A stretch of 64,000 nt of DNA from Firmicutes bacterium ADurb.Bin182 (GTDB lineage: Bacteria; Bacillota; Clostridia; Christensenellales; CAG-138): assembly GCA_002070205.1 (NCBI GenBank), contig MWCU01000035.1, positions 1 to 64,000 of the forward strand. Reading direction: 5' to 3'. Position 1 is the first letter of the stretch, and every line of letters begins with the position of its first letter. Shown here piece by piece: positions 18,292 to 25,642 of this stretch. The position numbers were made by a program, and so were the translations under genes. The notes under the pieces are model-generated. The model had not been told where the DNA came from and ran no database searches. It saw only the letters and a program-made list of their open reading frames with translations.

Positions 18292-18314
18292 AAGGTGCGT
18301 TGTGCGCACCTTTT
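18292..18314. terminator. hairpin between convergent degV and tlp
   Basis: Stem GGTGCG / CGCACC with a 5-nt loop is followed by TTTT on the plus strand and lies two bases beyond the tlp stop codon. It probably ends tlp transcription or backs up the upstream terminator. Confidence 0.5.
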
Positions 18315-18316
18315 AT

Positions 18317-18556
18317 CTACTCGTTCCTTTTTTGCCATTCGGCTTCATCCTTGATTTCTTTGCGGAATCCTTCGAGCGCGTCCCTTCTGCGTTCGTTTTT
18401 TTCGATCAATTCCTGCTTGGTTCTTTCGTTTGAGGTTTTTTCGATCATTTCTTCCGCCGCTTCCATGTTATGGATCGTCATGTTTATGTTTTTCTGGATC
18501 TTTTCAACATTGTCGCTGCGGTCGTCCGGCTTCGGTTTGCTGCATCCTTTATCCAT
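18317..18556 (-). CDS. tlp: small acid-soluble spore protein, Tlp family
   Basis: The 79-residue, highly charged protein aligns from memory with Bacillus Tlp: KPDDRSDNVEKIQ near the N-terminus, a Glu/Lys-rich helix with TIHNMEAAEEMIE, and the C-terminal block EKNERRRDALEGFRKEIKDE. Tlp is a minor spore-core protein made in the forespore. An AGGAGGG site precedes the ATG. It is transcribed alone, convergent to the fab operon. I could not identify a sigma-G promoter with confidence. The gene is direct evidence that the organism's lineage forms spores. Confidence 0.85.
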   Translation of the reverse strand: MDKGCSKPKPDDRSDNVEKIQKNINMTIHNMEAAEEMIEKTSNERTKQELIEKNERRRDALEGFRKEIKDEAEWQKRNE

Positions 18557-19281
18557 GGATACCCTCCTGTTGTCATTCTGAGGTTATTTTTTACAAGTCA
18601 TGGGGTTTTATGATTGGGAAAAAAAGGCTGTGGGATATGTCAAGTTACAAGCGCGATCCGGTCCGCAGCCGCGGGCGCTGTTTCTTAACTTCCTGCTTTC
18701 CCATAATAGTATTTTTTTCTAAATCCTAGTTTGCTAAAAAAGTCGTATTAGACAATATATTTTTATAATCACACTTTAATATTAAAAACAATTGGAGTAC
18801 AATAGACTATAAAACAAATGTTGTATTGTAAATTATTAAGTTCCTTTAGTAATGGGTCTCATTTATTGGATTTATGCCCATGTTCCAAATCTTGCCTATT
18901 CTATTGGTTCCGTTACCTTGGCTACTATATTAGACGAAGACAGTCCGGTTGGTTCTCGAATGCGAAAAATGGTCGGCGCGGAATGGTTGTACGCTCTTAG
19001 CGTCGGATTGTGAATTGGAAAACACCGGCAGCTTGAATTTTCATTTGAGCATCGGTTTTTCGGAAGTAAGCCGCAATATCCGTTTTATCAAGAGGCTCAC
19101 TTCGAGCGGGTTTTTTTAATTTCAGCACAAATGGCAGCGACCTCTCTGATAAAGCCGTCCATGCGTAAATTGTTTGCAAGGAAAGACGGGATGTCGTTTT
19201 CTGTGTTGGAGGACGCCGAATTGAAGGCGCTCACGCAATTCTGTAAGATTAAAAACTTTGAATAAAAATCCTTAAAAACAT
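18557..19281. other. long gene-poor region between tlp and the TetR gene
   Basis: About 720 bases contain no gene I can support. The 18720-18840 part is AT-rich. A 53-codon frame at 18852-19013 (starting MGLIYWIYAHVPNL) and a 44-codon frame at 19131-19265 (MAATSLIKPSMRKLF) read like protein but lack ribosome sites; the first uses codons such as GGT, TCT and CCA that are rarer in the neighbours. They may be fragments of decayed genes. Confidence 0.3.
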
Positions 19282-19310
19282 TTGCACTTTTTTGATAACA
19301 TGTGTTATAT
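19282..19310 (+). promoter_or_regulatory. possible promoter of the TetR gene
   Basis: TTGCAC (19282-19287), 17 bp, TTATAT (19305-19310). The -10 region lies inside the left arm of the dyad at 19297-19348. Confidence 0.4.
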
Positions 19311-19348
19311 AATAGATGTTATATAATAGATGTTATATAACACATGTT
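19297..19348. promoter_or_regulatory. large operator-like dyad with internal direct repeats
   Basis: Two perfect 16-bp arms, AACATGTGTTATATAA (19297-19312) and its reverse complement (19333-19348), flank a 20-bp centre. The centre and inner arm edges are made of a 14-bp unit TTATATAATAGATG, repeated twice in tandem and followed by TTATATAA. The dyad lies just before a TetR-family gene, so autorepression is likely. Confidence 0.65.
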
Positions 19349-19366
19349 TTAGGATGGTGATGTCTT

Positions 19367-19948
19367 ATAGGACCGAAGAATAAATTTACAAGGGAACAAA
19401 TAATCGACTCAGCCTTTGAAATAGCTCAAACAGAGGGGATCGACGGTATTACCATGAGAAAAATCGCAGAAAGAATGGGCAGTTCCGTAGCGCCCATTTA
19501 CGTGAATTTTAAAAACGTTGACGAACTGCTCGAAACTTTACTGGAAAAAATAATGAGTGTTTGCCGGAAGCTGTTAGCGGAGGAGAATAGCGGCAGTCCC
19601 TTACGCGATATAGGAAGCGCAAGTCTTAGATTTGCCATGGAGTACAGCGTTATTTTCAGAGATTTGGCTATAAAAAGCGGCAAATATATGCAAGGCTATG
19701 ATGAAAAAATGATGCCGGCTTTAATCGAAGAAATGCAAAAAGACCCCGGGCTGAACGGGTTCACCGTCGAGGAGTTGAAAACGATTTTATTAAAAATGAG
19801 GATATTTCAGTTAGGGCTTTCGATGATGGCTGCCAACAGCTTACTCCCCAAAGATTACAGTAAACAAGAAATGATGGATATCTTATCAAGTACCGCTGAT
19901 GATGTAATAATGTCTGCTAAACTGAGGAGAGGTTTATTTAAAAAATAA
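19367..19948 (+). CDS. TetR/AcrR-family transcriptional regulator
   Basis: The product has a TetR N-terminal helix-turn-helix: FTREQIIDSAFEIAQTEGIDGITMRKIAERMGSS is seen piecewise (for example ITMRKIAERMGSS and VAPIYVNFKNVDELLE), then an all-helical ligand domain. The first in-frame ATG (19454) would cut the helix-turn-helix in half, so it cannot be the real start. Upstream in this frame the only suitable codon after the TGA at 19358 is ATA at 19367, with AGGATGGTG at a normal ribosome-site distance. It would give MGPKNKFTREQ. Either ATA is used, or a base change or sequence error has removed an ATG. 193 residues from ATA. Ligand and targets unknown; a CPBP protease gene follows. Confidence 0.8.
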   Translation: MGPKNKFTREQIIDSAFEIAQTEGIDGITMRKIAERMGSSVAPIYVNFKNVDELLETLLEKIMSVCRKLLAEENSGSPLRDIGSASLRFAMEYSVIFRDLAIKSGKYMQGYDEKMMPALIEEMQKDPGLNGFTVEELKTILLKMRIFQLGLSMMAANSLLPKDYSKQEMMDILSSTADDVIMSAKLRRGLFKK

Positions 19949-20044
19949 AAACTATTTATTATACCGGGACTTTCATTATTAATTTTTATTTCTGCAGAAT
20001 CAAAAAACAGCCGCTCATCGGCTGATAATGGAGGTTAAAGTTAA

Positions 20045-20791
20045 ATGGTAAAGGATAGGTTTCGGAGTATCGATAAACTGCTGTACTGCAGCCTTGCATT
20101 CATTGCGCTGTTTCTCGTTCAGGTATTTGCCGGTAAAACCGGATGGTTCGTTGCCGATCTGTTTTCCTATAATTCATTTGACCCCGATCAGCTTTTTGCC
20201 CGGCTGTCCGTTCATCACTTCGTCCAAATGCTGATCGCGCTGGCTGTTATTGCGGTTTTAAGCAAGCTTATAAAAGCGGATTTCGGCTTCGGGCTTGGAG
20301 AGAGCAAAAAGGGGCTGCGGTATTTCCTGATATTTACCGCTGTGATTGCCGGAATCGCGCTGATATATCATATGCTTATGTATGTCCTCGGCCGGCCGCT
20401 GACATATGATTTCCCGTTAACCGCAAACAATGTTCTCGGAACTCTGGGTTTTCAGCTGTTTTTAAGCGGTACTTCCGAAGAGATTTTATATCGCGCGCTG
20501 CCTGTTACGGTGCTTGTTTATGTTTTGGGGAAGAGCATCCGGATAAAATGGGATATTACATTGGAAGTTGTTCTCGCATCCGTTCTGTTCACCGCAGCAC
20601 ATATCAAATGGTCCTTATTCCCTTTATCCGCAGACTTCAGTCTTTCCCAATTATTTTACGCGTTTGCCATGGGTACCGTAAACGGTATCGTGTATCAGCA
20701 GAGCCGCAGCATTTTATATCCTATGCTTATGCATAGCATCAGCAATGTCCTTATGGTCGGAACGGGTTATCTGTTCTATATTCTGCTGTAA
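20045..20791 (+). CDS. CPBP-family intramembrane metalloprotease
   Basis: This 248-residue polytopic membrane protein has the CPBP (CAAX protease and bacteriocin-processing) motifs: SEEILYRAL with the EExxxR signature (about residue 143-151), a second-motif His in FTAAHIKW (about 182-189), and HSISNVLM with HxxxN near the end. It has about seven hydrophobic segments. GGAGG lies 10 bases before the ATG. Gene follows the TetR regulator by 96 bases, so it is the natural target of that repressor. Functions in the family range from prenyl-protein processing to bacteriocin immunity; none can be assigned here. Confidence 0.85.
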   Translation: MVKDRFRSIDKLLYCSLAFIALFLVQVFAGKTGWFVADLFSYNSFDPDQLFARLSVHHFVQMLIALAVIAVLSKLIKADFGFGLGESKKGLRYFLIFTAVIAGIALIYHMLMYVLGRPLTYDFPLTANNVLGTLGFQLFLSGTSEEILYRALPVTVLVYVLGKSIRIKWDITLEVVLASVLFTAAHIKWSLFPLSADFSLSQLFYAFAMGTVNGIVYQQSRSILYPMLMHSISNVLMVGTGYLFYILL

Positions 20792-20825
20792 ATACGGTTG
20801 CCTCATACATATATTGTATTGTGCG

Positions 20826-20969
20826 GGGAGGTCATTAGGTTCTTTCTATGCCTTAATCTGCACGGCTGCCGTCTTTATCATTATGATAATCCGTACCGCA
20901 TTGGAAGATAAAATGATGCAAAATGAATTACCGCCGGCTTGTAAAATTATGCGAAATATACCAGGATAA
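20826..20969 (+). pseudogene. C-terminal remnant of an isoprenylcysteine methyltransferase-like membrane protein
   Basis: One frame reads GRSLGSFYALICT, a hydrophobic helix, then RTALEDKMMQNELP and a short tail ending NIPG. This resembles the C-terminus of the ICMT/PEMT-like membrane methyltransferase family, where a last helix is followed by RTALEDRxLQxELPGYxxY and VRYRLIPG. The GYxxY block is disrupted, the tail is shortened, and no N-terminal part of the family is present upstream. It looks like a decayed fragment. Assignment rests on recall of the family pattern. Confidence 0.45.
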
Positions 20970-21032
20970 TCGCGGCGTGTTACCTTGTATAAATCGGCCG
21001 ATAGAGCAAACGATATGAAGGGAGGTGATAGC

Positions 21033-21278
21033 ATGGAAGACAGAATGGGCTTGAGAGAGCTGCTTGAAGAAGATATCAATGCGAGGAATTATTATAATAC
21101 GCTGCATCCCGTAGTTCGGCACAAGGTTCGCCAGCAGGCGGACAGCATAGGTTCTGCCGGCGATTTGTATGCGATCGCCAACAATGAAATGACGAATGCG
21201 CTGATCGACATAAATGAAATCTATCAGGACAGCGATCCGTACCCGTTCGGGTCGGATGTTCCTCAAACAAAAAAATAG
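21033..21278 (+). CDS. small hypothetical protein, 81 residues
   Basis: I do not recognise the family. The ATG at 21033 follows a near-perfect GGAGGTGAT (21021-21029), which strongly supports translation and excludes the longer frame from 20985. The product is soluble, mildly acidic, probably helical, with LRELLEEDINARNYY, then LHPVVRHKVRQQA and a tail rich in Asp and Pro. It stands alone between the methyltransferase fragment and the P-loop kinase gene. Confidence 0.7.
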   Translation: MEDRMGLRELLEEDINARNYYNTLHPVVRHKVRQQADSIGSAGDLYAIANNEMTNALIDINEIYQDSDPYPFGSDVPQTKK

Positions 21279-21315
21279 CTGATGTTGACCCTAAAACTGT
21301 TCAAGGCCGGTTATA

Positions 21316-21344
21316 TTGCGTTTGTCGAAATTTAGCTGTATAAT
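21316..21344 (+). promoter_or_regulatory. promoter of the P-loop kinase gene
   Basis: TTGCGT (21316-21321), 17 bp, TATAAT (21339-21344), giving a start about 30 bases before the TTG codon at 21383. Confidence 0.65.
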
Positions 21345-21382
21345 CTCAAAGAATTGCATTAACGTAATACCGGTGGTTTGAG

Positions 21383-21949
21383 TTGGAAATTTTACAAGAA
21401 ATTGAATGTCGAATCGATTTGTTGTCCTTTTCAAAAGCGCTCGTGATAGTCGCTATCGACGGAAGCAGCGGAGCCGGGAAAAGCACTCTTGCCGCGCAGC
21501 TGAACGATCGCTATGATTTAAACGTATTCCATATGGATGATTTCTTTCTTCCGCCTGCGCTAAAAACGGAGGAACGGCTGAATGAGGCCGGCGGGAATGC
21601 GGATTATGAGCGTTTTAAGAGGGAGGTTATTGACGGCATTCATAGCCTTCGCGAGTTCGAATACCGAACATATAACTGTTCCGTTCAAAAATTCGATACA
21701 ACCGTCAGGATAAAGCCCAAAAAGCTGAACATAATAGAAGGCGTTTACAGTATGCATCCTTCTTTGTCCGGTTTTTATGACCTGAAGATTTTCATGAAAA
21801 CAGATTTACAAAAGCAGCGGGAACGGATCCTTGCAAGGAGTTCCGAAGAGGTTCTCAAAAGGTTTATGAAAGAGTGGATCCCCCTTGAAAACCGGTATTT
21901 TCGGGAGCTCAAAATCGAAGAAAATTGCGATCTGGTATTCGTTGTATAG
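21383..21949 (+). CDS. uridine kinase-like P-loop NTPase
   Basis: The 188-residue protein has a Walker A loop DGSSGAGKST (about residues 26-35), the HMDDFFLP acceptor-binding segment seen in uridine/phosphoribulokinase-type enzymes, and an IIEGVYS motif followed by a lid with QRERILARSSEE. It fits the small nucleoside- or metabolite-kinase group, but the true acceptor is unknown. The start is TTG, preceded by GGTGG; its own promoter lies 40 bases upstream. Length is shorter than Udk (about 210), so I give no symbol. Confidence 0.8.
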   Translation: MEILQEIECRIDLLSFSKALVIVAIDGSSGAGKSTLAAQLNDRYDLNVFHMDDFFLPPALKTEERLNEAGGNADYERFKREVIDGIHSLREFEYRTYNCSVQKFDTTVRIKPKKLNIIEGVYSMHPSLSGFYDLKIFMKTDLQKQRERILARSSEEVLKRFMKEWIPLENRYFRELKIEENCDLVFVV

Positions 21950-21988
21950 AATTTTACAGCGCTTATTCGGAAGCTGCGGCCGGTTTGA

Positions 21989-23602
21989 TTACTTTGTTAT
22001 CGAATAAGCTATGTTTTCCGCCCTGTCGGCAACTCTTTCCAAATCCGAAATCATATTGGTAAATATAACGCCCGTTTGAGGGTCGCAGGTCTTTTCCTGC
22101 AGCCTTTGAATGTGGTTGTTTATGTAAGCATCATGAAGCTCGGTCACTTCTTTTTCGAGCTTATCGAAAGGTTCAAGGTCGCGGACGCTTCTGCGCTCGA
22201 AAATCCTTAAACCTTCATCCAGTGTTTCGGTTACTTTTTCCGCCATCGATTTGAGTTCTTCCTCGCCGAAGCTCGTCATCTGCATCCGTTTATCGGCCAG
22301 AACAGCACCGTATTTCACGATATTTTCCGCATGATCGCTTATACGCTCCAAATCGATAATAACGTGGTGAAGGCTTCCCAATACCTTAATATCGTTTTCC
22401 GCCAGTTTATAGCCGCTGTATTCGATGATGCGCTTTGAGATTTCGTTGCTCAGAAAGTCAACGGTGTTTTCCGTTTCCAGCACGGTTTCTCTTTTTTTCT
22501 CGTTGTTTTCAAAGAAAGCTTCCAGCGCAAGCTTGAAATTGCCGCTCGAGATCTTTGCTAAGCGGACAATCTCTTTGAGAGTCATGGGCACTATAAGGGT
22601 AGGATTATGACTGATTTTCTCCTGAATGAACATAAGCTTTCTTTCTGCCTTGTGAGGGTCGTATTTTTCGGGCAGTATCTTTGAAATAAGGCTGACCATC
22701 ATATTCGCGAACGGGAAAAGCAGAATGGTGACCGTAACGTTGAACAAAGTGTGAAAATTCGCTATTTGTCTTCTGACATTGCTTCCGGTGAACGAGACGA
22801 CCCAATCGACGATGCCCGGGAATATGCCGAGCAGGACAAGGAAAATGACCGTTCCGATAATATTGAACATCAGATGGATGCCCGCAGTCCTCTTGGAATT
22901 CGTGCCTGTGCCTATCGACGCCAAAAGCGCCGTCGCGCATGTTCCGATGTTCTGTCCCAATACGACGAAAACAGCGCTGTCAAGGCCGATAAGGCCGGCT
23001 GCGGCGAGAGTTTGCAGTATACCTACCGAAGCGGAAGAGCTTTGGATGACCGCCGTGAAAACAGCTCCTATCAAGACTCCCACAACGGGATTTTTGAAGT
23101 TCACAAGGAAGTTTTTAAATGCTTCGTCGTTCTGCAAAGGCTTCATTGCATCGGACATAAGGCCGAGACCGACAAAAAGGATGCCGAAGCCGAGTATGAT
23201 AAGACCTATCCGAGTCAATATTCTTTTTTTCAGTAAAACAGTCATGAGCATGCCCGCAAAAAGAATAATCGGCGCTGCATCCGAAAGGTTGAAGGCAATG
23301 AGCTGAGCAGTGACGGTCGTTCCGATGTTTGCCCCCATGATAACGCCGGTAGCTTGAAGCAAAGTCATAAGCCCGGCGTTTACAAAGCCGACGACCATGA
23401 CCGTTGTTGCGGAAGAACTCTGTATTACAGCCGTAACGCCCGTACCGACCGCAAGTCCCGCAAAGCGGTTTTCGGTCAATACTTCAAGCGTCCGCCGCAT
23501 CCTGTCGCCTGCGGCATGCTCAAGCCCGTCCGACATCATTTTCATGCCGTACAGGAACAGACCAAGTCCGCCGAGCAGCAGAAAAACCATTTCTAATTTC
23601 AT
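21989..23602 (-). CDS. Na+/phosphate symporter of the NptA/YjbB type with PhoU-like domain
   Basis: The 537-residue protein has two copies of the Na/Pi-cotransporter repeat, each with a QSSSA motif (GVTAVIQSSSATTVM about residues 57-71 and FTAVIQSSSASVG about 180-192), giving about eight membrane segments. The C-terminal 180 residues form a PhoU-like helical domain (for example DLERISDHAENI and DLERVADRAENI). It probably exchanges phosphate across the membrane with Na+. AGAGG precedes the ATG. Monocistronic, with a promoter at 23652-23680. Confidence 0.9.
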   Translation of the reverse strand: MKLEMVFLLLGGLGLFLYGMKMMSDGLEHAAGDRMRRTLEVLTENRFAGLAVGTGVTAVIQSSSATTVMVVGFVNAGLMTLLQATGVIMGANIGTTVTAQLIAFNLSDAAPIILFAGMLMTVLLKKRILTRIGLIILGFGILFVGLGLMSDAMKPLQNDEAFKNFLVNFKNPVVGVLIGAVFTAVIQSSSASVGILQTLAAAGLIGLDSAVFVVLGQNIGTCATALLASIGTGTNSKRTAGIHLMFNIIGTVIFLVLLGIFPGIVDWVVSFTGSNVRRQIANFHTLFNVTVTILLFPFANMMVSLISKILPEKYDPHKAERKLMFIQEKISHNPTLIVPMTLKEIVRLAKISSGNFKLALEAFFENNEKKRETVLETENTVDFLSNEISKRIIEYSGYKLAENDIKVLGSLHHVIIDLERISDHAENIVKYGAVLADKRMQMTSFGEEELKSMAEKVTETLDEGLRIFERRSVRDLEPFDKLEKEVTELHDAYINNHIQRLQEKTCDPQTGVIFTNMISDLERVADRAENIAYSITK

Positions 23603-23651
23603 TATTTCCTCTTTATTTACTAAATTTGGCTATTTCTTTCAGTCCGTCAAT

Positions 23652-23680
23652 ATGATACACGGATATACGGCAAAACTCAA
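23652..23680 (-). promoter_or_regulatory. promoter of the Na/Pi symporter gene
   Basis: On the minus strand TTGAGT (23680-23675), 17 bp, TATCAT (23657-23652). Confidence 0.5.
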
Positions 23681-23692
23681 CATGAAATCCGT

Positions 23693-23721
23693 TTGATAAA
23701 TAATCGTTTTGATGAGATAAT
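23693..23721 (+). promoter_or_regulatory. promoter of the ferredoxin gene
   Basis: TTGATA (23693-23698), 17 bp, GATAAT (23716-23721); both boxes match five of six consensus bases. Confidence 0.6.
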
Positions 23722-23799
23722 AATAAAAGTCAATGGCAGCTTTTGTTTATTTATCCTTTAGCTGTAAACAATAAGCGGAAAAAGAAGGAGTGTGAGATC

Positions 23800-23994
23800 A
23801 TGAAGGCATATATCGACCGGGACGGCTGCATTTCCTGCGGGCTTTGCGCGTCTACCTGCCCCGAGGTGTTCAGGATTAACGATGACGACGGACTGGCTGA
23901 AGTTTATGTGGACGAGGTTCCGGAGGAGATTAAGGACTCGGCAGTCGAATGCCAGGAAAATTGCCCCACCTCGGTAATAACCGTAGAAGAGTGA
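23800..23994 (+). CDS. small [4Fe-4S] ferredoxin
   Basis: The 64-residue acidic protein is a single-cluster ferredoxin, a soluble low-potential electron carrier. The cluster-binding set is Cys10, 13 and 16 in CISCGLC plus a late Cys in QENCPT. Cys20 and the extra Cys51 could form the disulfide known in Thermotoga-type ferredoxins. GAAGGAG precedes the ATG at 23800, so the longer open frame upstream is not used. Own promoter and terminator, so it is a free-standing gene. Its partner cannot be told from context. Confidence 0.92.
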   Translation: MKAYIDRDGCISCGLCASTCPEVFRINDDDGLAEVYVDEVPEEIKDSAVECQENCPTSVITVEE

Positions 23995-24013
23995 GAGATC
24001 GCTCTTCTTTTTT
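23985..24013 (+). terminator. terminator of the ferredoxin gene
   Basis: Stem GAAGAG / CTCTTC (23986-23991 and 24002-24007) with a 10-nt loop, followed by six T residues. The stem overlaps the stop codon region. Confidence 0.75.
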
Positions 24014-24106
24014 ATAAGCAGTTGCGTGAGTTTTTTTGCGTTGCTGTTTACGTTTTGAATTCAAGCGCATACCGCGAAGCGAGTCGGTGAGCTTTTAATG
24101 ACGGCT

Positions 24107-24922
24107 TCATCCGATGCTTTTGCTTCGGGAATTGACGGTCCGCTTTTTTCTCTGCGCGGGTTTTGGCTTTTGCTGCTCAATGCTGGCTTTAAGCGCCTCC
24201 ATGAGATCTATTACGTTGGTCCGCTCCTCGGGTTTTGCTGCTACGATCTCTTTTCCGGCGATCTTTTGCTCGATCAATTCGCGCAAACGCTCCTGATATT
24301 CGTCACGGTAAATCTCCGGCTCAAACGGCTTGTCCATGGAATTGATGAGCGTTTTTGCCATTTCGAGTTCGGCGTCGCTGACAGGCGGCTTGCCGGGCGA
24401 TTTGACCAGTTCCTTTATCTCGTCATGGTAGAACATCGTTTCTATAAGCAAGCCGTCGGCTGTGGGCAGTATTGCAAGAAGCGTTTCTTTATTGCCCATA
24501 ACGGTCTTGCCGATGGCTACTTTGTTTTCCGCAAGCATCGCAGACCGGAGCAATTCAAAAGCTTTGTCGCCGCCGACGTCCGGGACCGCGTGATAGGTTT
24601 TGTCATAATAAATGGGCGCGATTGTCGAAATATCGGTGAAGTGCAGTATCCGTATCGACCTGTCCTTCTCCGTTTTGATCTTTTCAAAGTCCTCGTCCGT
24701 TACAACAACGTAGCTGTCCTTATCGTATTCAAAGCCTTTTACGATATCCTTTGGCGAAACTTCTTTGCCGCAATGTCCGCATACTTTTTTATAGCGGATG
24801 CGCTGGTTGTCCTCCTTGTGGAGTTGATTGAAGCTGATATCGTTGTCCTGCGTCGCCGTATACAGCGCGACTGGGATGTGCACAAGTCCGAACGATATTG
24901 CCCCTCTATGAGAAACCGCCAT
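24107..24922 (-). CDS. ku: Ku-family DNA end-binding protein
   Basis: Bacterial Ku forms a homodimeric ring on double-strand breaks and recruits LigD for non-homologous end joining. The 271-residue product begins AVSHRGAISFGLVHIPV and continues with the beta-barrel core (KVCGHCGKEV, YVVVTDEDFEKI, and a conserved GNKETLLAILPTADGL stretch seen piecewise). It ends in a basic Lys/Arg tail, typical of the extended C-termini of bacterial Ku. The frame opens with a GTG three codons earlier, but AGAGG is correctly placed for the ATG at 24922. No ligD or polymerase domain gene is adjacent. The CGHCG pair is notable as a possible half metal site. Confidence 0.93.
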   Translation of the reverse strand: MAVSHRGAISFGLVHIPVALYTATQDNDISFNQLHKEDNQRIRYKKVCGHCGKEVSPKDIVKGFEYDKDSYVVVTDEDFEKIKTEKDRSIRILHFTDISTIAPIYYDKTYHAVPDVGGDKAFELLRSAMLAENKVAIGKTVMGNKETLLAILPTADGLLIETMFYHDEIKELVKSPGKPPVSDAELEMAKTLINSMDKPFEPEIYRDEYQERLRELIEQKIAGKEIVAAKPEERTNVIDLMEALKASIEQQKPKPAQRKKRTVNSRSKSIG

Positions 24923-25080
24923 TATAATCACCTCTTGGTCCTTAGTATTCCGCGGAAGGCGTTTTGAATTCCCGGCGGCATATCACGTATGCATGCTTTT
25001 TCCGTTTTTTCTGAATATTAAGGGTTTATCATCGACTGCGAAAAGTGCGCGGAATTTCTTGACGAGAATGCCGGACAGCG

Positions 25081-25218
25081 TCAGCACTTTCCCGCAACTC
25101 GTCTGCGTCTGCCTTTTTTTGCGAGCGTCATCGGGATCTCGGGAAACATGGCGGTAAGGACCGCAATTGTTATCGCGATACCGGATACGACGCCGACAAT
25201 GAACGGGACTTGCTTCAT
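25081..25218 (-). CDS. 45-residue single-span membrane peptide
   Basis: A short frame starts MKQVPFIVGVVSG, runs through a hydrophobic helix of about 20 residues, and ends in a strongly basic tail with KKGRRRR. AGAGG lies eight bases before the ATG. One hydrophobic span plus a positive tail suggests an N-out, C-in membrane peptide. It resembles small Clostridial membrane peptides in layout only; function unknown. It lies upstream of ku on the same strand, with about 160 bases between. Confidence 0.55.
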   Translation of the reverse strand: MKQVPFIVGVVSGIAITIAVLTAMFPEIPMTLAKKGRRRRVAGKC

Positions 25219-25642
25219 CGCTTCAACCTCTCAAAAAGCGTTCTTTCAGCATTTACTATGCCCAAAAGCATAATGTTCTATTGTGAAATACGGGTTTTAA
25301 AGCATCTATCCTGCCTTTTTAATGCTTACGGGCATGTGTTTGAAACATATAAGTTCACTTGTAATTGTTCCGGTAATTTGCAATAATGAACATGCGGCTG
25401 AAAAATAAAGATATATACCCGGTATTTTTTAAAGGCACTCGGACAGCCGTTAAAAAATCTTAAGAAAAAATCCGGTCGCTCCGGTTTATATGCAAAAATG
25501 TCGGTTTTCTTCGGGAAGGGATATAAACTTCGGCGGGAACGGAGCGTATAATGAATTGCGGAAACGCAAGGTGATTGCGGGGCATTAGCGAAGGATATTG
25601 TTTTGACGATTTTTTCGTATTAAGCGGCTGAAAGGAGCAAAT
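25219..25642. other. intergenic region before glmM
   Basis: About 420 bases without a supported gene. A short CCGG-based hairpin lies at 25470-25485 with a T run on the minus strand, but no gene upstream of it needs a terminator. I did not find a convincing glmM promoter. Confidence 0.3.

Noticed and set aside
20008-20024. Hairpin CAGCCG / CGGCTG before the CPBP gene
   Set aside because: It has no T run and a short stem; too weak for a terminator, though it could influence the nearby ribosome site.
24098-24967. 289-codon plus-strand frame
   Set aside because: It is the antisense of ku, which matches its family over the whole length.
25470-25486. CCGG-based hairpin with a T run on the minus strand
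   Set aside because: The stem is only 4-5 bp and there is no upstream minus-strand gene that it would terminate.
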